DNA of 64,000 nt from Salinicola endophyticus. Its GTDB lineage: Bacteria > Pseudomonadota > Gammaproteobacteria > Pseudomonadales > Halomonadaceae. The stretch is from positions 3,720,001 to 3,784,000 of the forward strand of contig NZ_CP159578.1 in assembly GCF_040536835.1 (NCBI RefSeq), in the 5' to 3' direction. Each line of letters begins with the position of its first letter. Within the stretch, counting starts at the first letter, position 1. The notes beneath the pieces are model-generated. The model made no database searches, was not told the DNA's origin, and saw only the letters and a program-made list of their open reading frames with translations. Shown here one piece after another: positions 1 to 7,574 of this stretch. A program made the position numbers and the translations under genes.

Positions 1-318
1 CATCTCTGCCAGCAGCGCAAGGGTCTTGGCCACATTGTTCTGATAGTAGGCCTCGGGCTGCGTGACGGAGGCACCGACTTCGCTCAAGGCCGCGAAATGC
101 ATCACGGCATCGAAGGCCTTGGACCGAAAGAGACGCCCTAGCGTCTCTCTATCTCCGAGGTCAGCGACGACCAGCTCGGCATTGACGACGGCATCGGCAT
201 GTCCTGTGGATAGATTATCCAGAACGGTCACCCGATATCCCGATCGATACAGATGCTCGACCATGTGCGAACCGATATAACCAGCGCCGCCCACGACCAG
301 AATCTCACCTTTGGACAT
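1..318 (-). CDS. galE: UDP-glucose 4-epimerase (N-terminal part, cut by window edge)
   Basis: Only the first 106 codons are inside the window; the gene continues past position 1. Translating the reverse strand from the ATG at 318 gives a Rossmann start with the glycine motif GGAGYIGSH at residues 10-18, an acidic residue plus NLSTGH after strand 2, and the VMHFAA segment typical of the extended SDR family. These features match GalE-type NAD-dependent nucleotide-sugar epimerases, which interconvert UDP-glucose and UDP-galactose in the cytoplasm. It lies beside the EPS locus, so it may supply a sugar precursor. The C-terminal substrate-binding part is not visible, so a related UDP-sugar epimerase cannot be excluded. 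Confidence 0.85.
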   Translation of the reverse strand, partial: MSKGEILVVGGAGYIGSHMVEHLYRSGYRVTVLDNLSTGHADAVVNAELVVADLGDRETLGRLFRSKAFDAVMHFAALSEVGASVTQPEAYYQNNVAKTLALLAEM

Positions 319-411
319 TGACACCCCAAGCCTCGATAAAACCAGCAACGTCTTTATGTCAGCGTCTATCGATGCGCTGCACGCCAACCCCGACCAACGA
401 CGCAAAGCAAA

Positions 412-1854
412 CTAAGACGAGGTTCCGGTCAAAGACCATTTCTCCAGCTTGCGGTAGATCGTAGAGGGGCTGACGGCGAGATCACGCGCCGCACCGGGCA
501 CACTGCCGCCATTGTTGGCGATGGCCTTTTCGATCGCCATCTTTTCGATCTGCTCGAGCGTCAGCCCCTGAAAGGCGAGTCCGGACGGGGCTGCATCAGC
601 GCCAGCATCGGGGGCGTGTTGCGGCTGTGTCGGCTCACTGCCTCCAGACTCGGCACGCATGGCCGGTGCCGCCGCGGCCGTCCCCAGATGTGCCAGAGAG
701 AGCTGGTTACCGGCGCTCATCACCACGGCGCGGCGAATCTCGTTTTGCAGCTCGCGGACATTGCCCGGCCAGTGGTATCGATGCAGCGTTTGCTGCGTCT
801 CATCGTCGAGCGCCTCGAACGTCTTGCCCTCTTCGGTGGAAAAACGCGTCATGAACGCCTGAGCCAGCAGCACCACATCATCCCCCCGTTGCCGCAACGG
901 AGGCAGATCGATAGGCAGCACAGAGAGACGATAGAAGAGATCCTCGCGGAAACGCCCCTCGCTCATCTCGACCAAGGGGTCGCGGTTGGTGGCACAGATC
1001 ACGCGCACATCCACCGGCACGGTTCGGTTGCTACCGACGGGCTGCACCATGCCGGTCTGCAGAAAGCGCAATAGCTTGACCTGCAGTTTCAGCTCCATCT
1101 CGCAGATTTCATCCAGAAACAGCGTACCGCCACTGGCCTCTCTGGCAGCCCCGGTGCGATTCTCCAGCGCGCCGGTAAAGGCGCCTTTGACGTGGCCAAA
1201 GAGCTCGGACTCGAGAAGGTTTTCGGGTATGGCGCCACAGTTGATTGCGACGAAACGCCCCGACCGCCGCTGACTGAGCTCGTGGATGGCCTCGGCCGCC
1301 ACCTCCTTGCCGGTCCCGCTTTCGCCGGTGATGAATACGGTGGCTTTGGAGTTGGCGACGTTCTCGATCGCGCGATAGACGACCTGCATGACGTCGGAGC
1401 CGCCAATGAAGCCCTGAAACTGTTCACGCCGTTGAAGACTGCGCGCCACCTGCACTTCCTGCTCGAGACGCAGCCGCTCGCCGGCGCGTTTCACGGTGGT
1501 CGTCAAGCGCTCGACCGAGACCGGCTTGACCAGGAAGTCGTAGGCTCCCAGACGCATGGCCTGGATGGCCCGATTGATGGAGCCGTCCGCAGTAATGACG
1601 ACAACGCTGGCATGCTTGGTCAACTCGGGGGCATCCGCCAGAAAATCCAGGCCATCGACATCCGGCAGTTTCAGGTCGAGCAGGATGACATCGAATGCCT
1701 GCCGCTCGCGCTTTCCGGCCTCGATATAATAGCGGGCTTTCTCTCCACTATCGGCGATTTCGACCTGGCACCCGGCGGCCTCCAGCTGACTGGCATAGGT
1801 GAGCGCAAGAGACACGATGTCTTCGACGATCAACACCCGAGTGCTTTCCGTCAT
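412..1854 (-). CDS. LuxO-like sigma-54-dependent response regulator
   Basis: A 480-residue NtrC-class activator. The receiver domain occupies about residues 5-125 with phosphoacceptor D60. The AAA+ domain has Walker A GESGTGKE at 177-184 and the sigma-54 contact loop GAFTGA at 224-229. A Fis-type helix-turn-helix ends the protein, after a roughly 40-residue Ala/Gly-rich linker. The C-terminal segment ending SPSTIYRKLEKW resembles LuxO. An upstream in-frame start at 1923 exists, but the ATG at 1854 overlaps the H-NOX stop as ATGA, which points to translational coupling and decides the start. The H-NOX gene is upstream in the same operon and the EPS genes are divergent, so the likely targets are EPS promoters. 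That target assignment is inference. Confidence 0.93.
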   Translation of the reverse strand: MTESTRVLIVEDIVSLALTYASQLEAAGCQVEIADSGEKARYYIEAGKRERQAFDVILLDLKLPDVDGLDFLADAPELTKHASVVVITADGSINRAIQAMRLGAYDFLVKPVSVERLTTTVKRAGERLRLEQEVQVARSLQRREQFQGFIGGSDVMQVVYRAIENVANSKATVFITGESGTGKEVAAEAIHELSQRRSGRFVAINCGAIPENLLESELFGHVKGAFTGALENRTGAAREASGGTLFLDEICEMELKLQVKLLRFLQTGMVQPVGSNRTVPVDVRVICATNRDPLVEMSEGRFREDLFYRLSVLPIDLPPLRQRGDDVVLLAQAFMTRFSTEEGKTFEALDDETQQTLHRYHWPGNVRELQNEIRRAVVMSAGNQLSLAHLGTAAAAPAMRAESGGSEPTQPQHAPDAGADAAPSGLAFQGLTLEQIEKMAIEKAIANNGGSVPGAARDLAVSPSTIYRKLEKWSLTGTSS

Positions 1855-2402
1855 AGAGGATAGATACCTTTTCTGGGCCGAATAATGAAGCACGCCTGCG
1901 TGTCGGTGCTGCCGGACTTCCAAGAGACGTCGCTCTGTTCACTATAGAATGAGATGCACTGCGCTACCAGACCGTAAGCGATATGGGCGAACCCCCGCCC
2001 CGAACGATAAGTGACGGTATAGCCCTCTATATCACTGTGCGTCTCCACCTGCGGTGGCGAAGCATCGGGATAAATGACCTTGACCTCCTCATGGATATGC
2101 CCCTGGACATGCTCGAGAAGCTCCCGGGCACTGGTGTAGCGCGACAATAGATGTGGAAAACGTGTCTGGAAACGCTGGAAGAGAAAGCGGCCGAAATCTT
2201 CACACATCAAAGCGGCATCGGCACCGGTCATCCTGGCCGCGGCCGCCACCAGGTCCGCCGCGTAGTGGCTGGGATAGTTGCCAACCGTGGTGAATGCGGC
2301 ATCGTTGGGCAGCGAGGCCGCTTCCACCACCCTCTCGGTAATGGCGTCACCCAACTGCTCATCGAGAAAGTTCATCAGCTCGACAAAGATCAACCCTTTC
2401 AT
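1851..2402 (-). CDS. H-NOX haem-binding gas sensor (HNOB domain protein)
   Basis: A 183-residue stand-alone H-NOX protein. It begins MKGLIFVEL, the usual family start. The proximal haem ligand is most likely H104 in GHIHEEV, followed by the conserved YPDA. The haem-propionate motif YxSxR is present as YRSGR at residues 132-136. Bacterial stand-alone H-NOX proteins bind nitric oxide through haem and control a partner kinase or cyclase. The longer frame starts at 2420, but the ATG at 2402 gives the canonical N-terminus. It is the first gene of an operon with the sigma-54 response regulator (4-bp overlap) and has a near-perfect sigma-54 promoter upstream. Whether oxygen also binds cannot be read from these motifs. 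Confidence 0.93.
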   Translation of the reverse strand: MKGLIFVELMNFLDEQLGDAITERVVEAASLPNDAAFTTVGNYPSHYAADLVAAAARMTGADAALMCEDFGRFLFQRFQTRFPHLLSRYTSARELLEHVQGHIHEEVKVIYPDASPPQVETHSDIEGYTVTYRSGRGFAHIAYGLVAQCISFYSEQSDVSWKSGSTDTQACFIIRPRKGIYPL

Positions 2403-2457
2403 ACGCGCCCCTTCCGCCACGGAGTAGACGAAGAATCGAAGTCAATGGAGAAGGCTC

Positions 2458-2473
2458 TGCAATATCGATGCCA
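2458..2473 (-). promoter_or_regulatory. Sigma-54 (-24/-12) promoter of the H-NOX/response regulator operon
   Basis: Read on the minus strand the site is TGGCATCGATATTGCA: GG, ten bases, GC, with the full TGGCA and TTGCA blocks of the sigma-54 consensus. The predicted start of transcription is about 45 bases before the H-NOX ATG. The operon encodes a sigma-54 activator, so autoregulation is likely. Confidence 0.75.
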
Positions 2474-2479
2474 ATATCT

Positions 2480-2495
2480 AGGCACGAAAATAGCG
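2480..2495 (+). promoter_or_regulatory. Sigma-54-like promoter element facing the exporter operon
   Basis: The plus strand reads AGGCACGAAAATAGCG. GG and GC have the exact ten-base spacing; the -24 block matches six of seven consensus bases and the -12 block is TAGC instead of TTGC. It sits back to back with the H-NOX promoter and would give a leader of about 170 bases before the exporter gene. This is a weaker match, so it is a candidate only. Confidence 0.4.
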
Positions 2496-2551
2496 GCATA
2501 AAAGCGCTCTCTTTTGCATTTCGGGAGGCGGCACGTTGCAAACAGCATCAA

Positions 2552-2571
2552 TGTCTTTGCAACTTGAGACA
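2552..2571. promoter_or_regulatory. Inverted repeat TGTCT-N10-AGACA, candidate activator site
   Basis: Perfect 5-bp arms separated by ten bases, in the H-NOX/exporter intergenic region, about 80 bases upstream of the H-NOX sigma-54 promoter. TGT-N10-ACA is the layout of NifA-type enhancer sites. Two TTGCAA hexamers (2536-2541 and 2557-2562) lie 21 bases apart, two helical turns, overlapping the dyad. This position suits an enhancer for the divergent response regulator. Confidence 0.4.
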
Positions 2572-2628
2572 TTCCATTGAGAGACAGAGTGAAATCTAAT
2601 AATACTTCGATTCCTTTCCGCATCGACT

Positions 2629-2657
2629 TCTCTACAATGATGGATTATGTAGAGAGG
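2629..2657 (+). promoter_or_regulatory. Leader hairpin overlapping the exporter Shine-Dalgarno
   Basis: TCTCTACA (2629-2636) and TGTAGAGA (2648-2655) are perfect 8-bp complementary arms with an 11-base loop. The right arm covers most of the purine-rich ribosome binding site AGAGAGG that ends at 2657, five bases before the ATG at 2663. In the folded form the ribosome site would be paired. Confidence 0.5.
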
Positions 2658-2662
2658 TGCGC

Positions 2663-3874
2663 ATGCATAAAGCCCATTACCGTACACGCACCATGGCGTG
2701 GATCGTCACCGCCGCAATGACACTGAGCGGCTGCCAGTCGGCCCCCACGCCCGAAAACCGGGATGGCGCCTTGTGGATGCCGCAACAGTGGGAGGCCGAC
2801 GCCTACCAGCGCCAATGCACGCCCGCTATGTCGCCGCCCCCGCCGGCCGGAAAAACGTATGTTCCGGCGGCACAGATGCGCGCCGAGCCTGCCAGTCTCG
2901 CCCCCGGCGACCGCCTGCGTGTCGACGTGCTCGGCGACCCGGGGGACCTCTCTAAGCTGTACGTCATCGATGAACTCGGCCGCCTGGCACTACCCGGCCT
3001 GCCCGTGATCGACACCACCGGACGCTCCGTCGCCGAGGTGGAAGCCCGCTTGAGCGACAGGCTCGTCGAGGCACAGCTGGTCCGGCGTCTACCGCGTGTC
3101 GCTGCCGTCTCGCTGGTGGAGCGTGCGGGTATCTCGATTTCGGTCAGAGGCGCGGTTTTCAATGCGGGCACCGTGCGCATCGGTGAACGCCCGGCCGAGA
3201 GTCGCGTCGGCCAGCGCGACGGCCCGGTGGCGGGGGATGCCAATCTCGGTCGCAATCTGTCAATGGCGATCATGGCTGCCGCCGGTGCCCGTCCGGATGC
3301 CAACCTGGGCGACGTGCGTGTCATTCGAGGTGACCAGTGGACGACAGTCGACCTCGCCGGGCTGGTCGAAGGCAGCGGCGCCGATGACCTGCGACTGGCT
3401 CCCGGAGATCGTGTCGAGGTGCCCAGCACGCACTGCTTCGACGCGGCGCTCGTGCGACCGACACCGGTCACGCCGCCAGGGGTACGCGTGTTCATGTCCA
3501 ACCTGTCACGACCCGCCGCCAGCAACGCCACCTCGGCGATCGGCAAGGAGTCGACCAGCCTGCCCTACGGCACGCGTCTACTGCAGGGGCTGGTCAGCGC
3601 CAACTGTGTCGGCGGCTCGGCCATGAACGCTCACCGCCATGCCGTTCTCATCTCCACCAACCCGTTCGATGACACCACCGTGGTCATCGACCGCGATGTC
3701 GAGGACATGCTGGAGCGCCCGGACCGGGATCGTATCAACCCCTATCTGATGCCCGGCGACGCGCTCGCCTGTTACGACAGCCGCTGGATGAACGTCAGGG
3801 ACGCCGTGTCGATGGTGGGCGAAGCCCTGGGGCCGGCCGCCACCGTCATTCTCATCCACGATGCCTCACCATGA
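2663..3874 (+). CDS. Wza-like outer-membrane polysaccharide export lipoprotein
   Basis: A 403-residue protein with a lipoprotein signal peptide: a basic N-terminus, a hydrophobic core and lipobox LSGC with C24 as the lipidated residue. A Poly_export (PES) region follows (about 70-150, containing GDRLRVDVLGDPGD) and then SLBB-type beta-grasp segments (about 155-260). It should form the outer-membrane channel for EPS secretion. The ATG at 2663 is preferred to the GTG at 2657 because AGAGAGG is then correctly spaced. It overlaps the next gene by ATGA and starts a three-gene operon with the co-polymerase and polymerase. The C-terminal 130 residues are less conserved. Confidence 0.88.
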   Translation: MHKAHYRTRTMAWIVTAAMTLSGCQSAPTPENRDGALWMPQQWEADAYQRQCTPAMSPPPPAGKTYVPAAQMRAEPASLAPGDRLRVDVLGDPGDLSKLYVIDELGRLALPGLPVIDTTGRSVAEVEARLSDRLVEAQLVRRLPRVAAVSLVERAGISISVRGAVFNAGTVRIGERPAESRVGQRDGPVAGDANLGRNLSMAIMAAAGARPDANLGDVRVIRGDQWTTVDLAGLVEGSGADDLRLAPGDRVEVPSTHCFDAALVRPTPVTPPGVRVFMSNLSRPAASNATSAIGKESTSLPYGTRLLQGLVSANCVGGSAMNAHRHAVLISTNPFDDTTVVIDRDVEDMLERPDRDRINPYLMPGDALACYDSRWMNVRDAVSMVGEALGPAATVILIHDASP

Positions 3875-5283
3875 CCGATAACCGCTCACCTTCACCGCGC
3901 CGGCTGCTGCGTCTCTGGTGGTTCATTCGAGATGGGCTACCCTCGGCGGGCCGCTATCGCCGCTATATCATCGCCATCGCCCCCTTCCTGCTGATCATCT
4001 GGGGGCTGCTGGCCGCTTATCTGCTGCTGGCACCGGTCAGCTACAAGAGCTCGATGACCCTGATACTGCCCGGATCGGGTGTCGGCGGCTCGATCAATCT
4101 GGAGTCCATCGGTCAGGCCTCGTCGCAGACGAGCTCCGCCTTCGCGACGCCCTCGCTGAGCCCGACGGAGAATTACAAGCGGCTGCTGAGTTCGGACCTG
4201 GTGCTCCAGCGTGGCGCGCAGCGCCTGGACGATGGCGGTGGCATGCTGCCCAGTCCGAGCGTGCGCCTGGTCGATCAGACCAACCTGATCATGGTGGCCA
4301 TGGCAGGCCCGACGCCCGAGCAGGCGCAGGCGCGTCTCGAAGCGTTGCGTCAAAGCTTCCTGTCCAGCCTGGAGCGCCTGCGCCAGGACGAGGCGGAGAA
4401 GCGCGAAACGGCGGACCGCGACAGGCTTCAGGAGCTACAGCAGAAGTTACAGCAAGCGCAGCGCCGCGTGCTCGAGTTCCAGGGACAGGCGGGGCTGGCA
4501 ACGCTCGAGCAGTTCAATCAGCGCCTGGGGGTCGTCGATGACCTGGAGGCGCAGCAACGCAGCGCGCGGCTCGAGCTGGAGCGCTACCGGGCCACGGCCG
4601 AGCGCCTGAGCCAGCTGTTGCAGGTGTCCCTGGCGGAGGCGCGTAGCGCGCTGCTGCTGAAGGCCGACCCGATCTTTCAGTCGCTGCTGTCGCGCTACGC
4701 CATCGCGCTGACCGACTGGAATCAGGATCGCGCCACGCTGGGCGATCGCCATCTGCGCTTGAGCGAACGCCAGGCCCAGAAAGATACCCTGCTGCAGGCG
4801 ATGCTGGCGCGCGGTGCGACGCTCACGGGGTTGCCGACCCAAACCCTGCAGCGCTTCGTCGACCTCTCGGTGAGCGAAGGCCGCGCCCGACTGTTCGATG
4901 AGCTATTGAGCGCAGAAGGCCGGGTGGCCGGCATCAACGCCGAGCTGGTGGAGATTCAGCAGCAGATTCGACGCGAGAACCAGGATCATGGCGATCTGGT
5001 GACCATGGCCGCCGGCCTGTCGGATCTGCTCAGGGAGCAGCGGATCTCCGAGGCGGTCTTCTCCTCGGCACTGGCCCGGCTGGACACCAACAAGTCGGAC
5101 CCCTTCGCGTCCTACCCGCTCGTCCAGACCTTCGAGTCACCTTCGCTGCCCAGCGCCCCCTCGTCGCCGTCGGCGGTGCTTGCGGTGGCTGGCGGCGTGG
5201 TCGCCAGTCTCTTCGTCATCATGGGCTTCCTGCTGCTATGGCTACGCCAGCCGATTATCAAACTACTGCTGCCGAAAGGCTGA
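3871..5283 (+). CDS. Wzz/GumC-like polysaccharide co-polymerase, no kinase domain
   Basis: A 470-residue inner-membrane protein. It has one transmembrane helix near residues 30-52, a Wzz-type periplasmic start, a long Gln/Glu/Arg-rich coiled-coil region at about 160-390, and a second helix at about 438-462. Only some twenty residues follow the second helix, so there is no BY-kinase (Wzc-type) domain. Such proteins set chain length and bridge polymerase and Wza. The start overlaps the exporter stop by ATGA. No separate tyrosine kinase or phosphatase gene is present in the locus. Confidence 0.85.
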   Translation: MTDNRSPSPRRLLRLWWFIRDGLPSAGRYRRYIIAIAPFLLIIWGLLAAYLLLAPVSYKSSMTLILPGSGVGGSINLESIGQASSQTSSAFATPSLSPTENYKRLLSSDLVLQRGAQRLDDGGGMLPSPSVRLVDQTNLIMVAMAGPTPEQAQARLEALRQSFLSSLERLRQDEAEKRETADRDRLQELQQKLQQAQRRVLEFQGQAGLATLEQFNQRLGVVDDLEAQQRSARLELERYRATAERLSQLLQVSLAEARSALLLKADPIFQSLLSRYAIALTDWNQDRATLGDRHLRLSERQAQKDTLLQAMLARGATLTGLPTQTLQRFVDLSVSEGRARLFDELLSAEGRVAGINAELVEIQQQIRRENQDHGDLVTMAAGLSDLLREQRISEAVFSSALARLDTNKSDPFASYPLVQTFESPSLPSAPSSPSAVLAVAGGVVASLFVIMGFLLLWLRQPIIKLLLPKG

Positions 5284-6602
5284 TTTCGGTCGCCATTCAG
5301 TGCACCTGGCTGCTCTGGCTGCTCGGCGGTCTGTACATCGCCGGGCCGGCCATGGCCTGGATCCTGGCGGCGATGGCAGCGGTCACGCTATACCTGGCCC
5401 CGGGGGACGCCACGTCATGGCGCCCGCCGCCGCCCCATCCGGTGATCTTCATCTGGCTGTTGGCGATGCTGGCGATGCTGGTGATCCTGATCGTCGGGCA
5501 TCTGCTCAATGAGCTGGGTACCGCCAAGACCATCAAGTCCTCGATCGGCTGGGCCAAGGGCTGGGCACTGCTGGCGCTGTTCCCGCTGGCCGGCGCGCTG
5601 CTGCCCGTGCGCCCCGAGGTGATCTATCGGGCCGTCTGCCGCCTGGGACTGCAGACGCTGATCCTGATCCCTCTGTTTCTGGTCGCGCCGTTCGTGGGGC
5701 TTCCGGGCCAGCTGTATGTGTCGCCACTCAAGATCGTCGGCGGGTCGGGACCGGAGTACTTTGCGGTGATTCTGTATACGCTGGAGCCGGGGACCGGCGT
5801 GCCACGCTGGCAGTTCTTCGCCCCCTGGTCACCGGCGGCCGGCATGATCGCGGTAGTGCACATCCTCTGCGCGCTGGAGGAGAAGCAGCTGGGCTGGAAA
5901 ATCATCGGCGTGTCGGCGGGCCTGCTGATCGCACTACTCTGCCAGTCGCGACTGGCACTCGTGGCGCTGGCGATCGTCTGGCCGGTGTCGTTCGGTGTCA
6001 GCCGCCTGCGCCAGCCATGGACCTGGTTCACCGCGGCCCCCGCTATCTTGCTGCTGGGGCTGCTGTCTCCCCAGATACAGGGCTTGATGGAACAGGCCAT
6101 ACAGCGTTTCACCAGTGCCCGCGCCGACTCCAGCCGAGTGCGCGCCGCCCTGGGCCGTATCGCCATCGAACGCTGGCAGAACGAGGCGCCCTGGTTCGGC
6201 CACGGCATCGTGGAAAACGGCCCGCATCTGGTCGAGTACATGCCGATCGGCAGCCACCATAGCTGGTACGGCCTGCTCTTCGTCAAAGGCTTGCTGGGGG
6301 CGATCGCCCTGGCCGTGCCGCTGGCGGCGAGCTTCTGGATGGCGGGCAGGCTGGCGCTCTACCAACCGGTCGGTCGTGTCGCCCTGGCCATGCTGCTGCT
6401 GCTCACCCTCTACAGCTTCGGGGAGAACCTGGAGATTCTGAGCTATCTCTACTGGCCGGCGCTGGTCATCGTCGGCATCGCGGCCAGACAGGCCGCCTGG
6501 CGGCGTCTGGAAGCCACCGGTGGGAGGGCTGAGGAGGGGGCGCCAGCGCCGCATCGGCAAGGCGAGCTGACAGTGGCGGAAGACTCAGTCGAGCGGCAGT
6601 AA
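5238..6602 (+). CDS. Wzy/O-antigen-ligase-like polysaccharide polymerase
   Basis: A 454-residue polytopic membrane protein with at least ten hydrophobic segments. It has a larger periplasmic loop before GHGIVENG and SHHSWYGLLF, a pattern of Wzy_C (O-antigen ligase/polymerase) proteins. In this locus it most likely polymerises EPS repeat units at the periplasmic face. The ATG at 5238 lies 46 bases inside the preceding gene and lacks a strong ribosome site, so expression probably depends on coupling; the next in-frame ATG (5352) would remove the first helix. The last 18 bases overlap the convergent glycosyltransferase. Confidence 0.8.
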   Translation: MATPADYQTTAAERLISVAIQCTWLLWLLGGLYIAGPAMAWILAAMAAVTLYLAPGDATSWRPPPPHPVIFIWLLAMLAMLVILIVGHLLNELGTAKTIKSSIGWAKGWALLALFPLAGALLPVRPEVIYRAVCRLGLQTLILIPLFLVAPFVGLPGQLYVSPLKIVGGSGPEYFAVILYTLEPGTGVPRWQFFAPWSPAAGMIAVVHILCALEEKQLGWKIIGVSAGLLIALLCQSRLALVALAIVWPVSFGVSRLRQPWTWFTAAPAILLLGLLSPQIQGLMEQAIQRFTSARADSSRVRAALGRIAIERWQNEAPWFGHGIVENGPHLVEYMPIGSHHSWYGLLFVKGLLGAIALAVPLAASFWMAGRLALYQPVGRVALAMLLLLTLYSFGENLEILSYLYWPALVIVGIAARQAAWRRLEATGGRAEEGAPAPHRQGELTVAEDSVERQ

Positions 6603-7574
6603 CTGCCGCCAGCGCAGGAGTCGATCATCGACCAGGCACTGCGTGGAGATACGCGCCGATGCGGCCATGGCACCCAGCCGCGGCGGCGTCAGATTCTGAA
6701 GGCAGGTACTCAGGCCGTGTTCGCTATCGAAATCCACTTCCCACCCCGCTTCGGCCGCCTGCTCGGGCAGCCCATCCACGCCGGCGACCAGTAGCGGCCG
6801 AGCCGCCTGCCGAGCCTCGGCCGCCACCAGGCCGAAGGATTCCCAGCGCGAGGGTACGGCGATGATGTCACAGGCGGCCAGAAAGCCGGCACGATCATCG
6901 ACTTGCCCGACGAAGTGGATGTGCGGCGCCTCTCCGGCCAGCGCCCGCAGCGCCTGCTCCTCCGGCCCGCTCCCGCCCAGATACAGCTGATAGCGCGCCG
7001 GATCCAGCGTCAGAAAGCGAGCGACCAAGCGATCGAACCCCTTCAGCCAGACGAAACGGCCATAGGCCCCCACCACCAGCGGGCGCTGCCCCTGCCAGTC
7101 CGAGGGCGGCACCGCCTGCAGCGCGGGGACGTCGCTCCAGGGCGAGACCACCTGCAGGCGTCGTGGTTCTATCCCCACGGCCTCGGTCAACCATTGCGAC
7201 TGTCCCTGCGACACCGCGACGATACGGTCGAACAGACGGCTGGAGATGTTCAGCATCATCCGAAAGCGGCCGAAGCGCGGCACATGATGTGCCGCCCAGG
7301 CACGGGTATAGCTGTGTTCGATATGAATCAGCCGAGCGTGACGATTGCGCAGCCGCAGCGACACGAGGAAGGGCAGTGCCCGCCAGCGCGGCGGAAAGTG
7401 CGTCATGATCACATCCGCTTTCAGACTCGGCGCCAACGTCTGATCCGGCTTCACCGTCACCACCCGGCTGCGCAGACGGCCGACCCAGGCAGGATGCTCG
7501 AAAATCGCCAGCGCCTGCATGACCCCGCCGGGAGAGACATCGTCCAGCAAATGTACGATCTCGAGCGTTTTCAT
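6585..7574 (-). CDS. Glycosyltransferase family 4 (EPS assembly)
   Basis: A 329-residue GT-B fold enzyme. The second domain shows the GT4 hallmarks: VVGAYGRFVWLKGFDRLV, LYLGGSGPEEQAL, and the nucleotide-sugar-binding stretch IAVPSRWESFGLVAAEA with the E-x7-E type motif. The N-terminal half shows VHLLDDVSPGGVMQALA, typical of acceptor domains. It should add one sugar to the lipid-linked EPS repeat in the cytoplasm. It overlaps the upstream GT2 gene by 4 bp (ATGA) and is the last gene of the leftward operon. Donor and linkage cannot be told from sequence. Confidence 0.85.
   Translation of the reverse strand: MKTLEIVHLLDDVSPGGVMQALAIFEHPAWVGRLRSRVVTVKPDQTLAPSLKADVIMTHFPPRWRALPFLVSLRLRNRHARLIHIEHSYTRAWAAHHVPRFGRFRMMLNISSRLFDRIVAVSQGQSQWLTEAVGIEPRRLQVVSPWSDVPALQAVPPSDWQGQRPLVVGAYGRFVWLKGFDRLVARFLTLDPARYQLYLGGSGPEEQALRALAGEAPHIHFVGQVDDRAGFLAACDIIAVPSRWESFGLVAAEARQAARPLLVAGVDGLPEQAAEAGWEVDFDSEHGLSTCLQNLTPPRLGAMAASARISTQCLVDDRLLRWRQLLPLD

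Noticed and set aside
12..280. Plus-strand frame antisense to galE
   Set aside because: Shadow frame; the minus strand gives a clear Rossmann domain.
2531..2547. GGCACGTTGC near the H-NOX/exporter intergenic dyad as a sigma-54 promoter
   Set aside because: The possible GC elements are at the wrong spacing from either GG.
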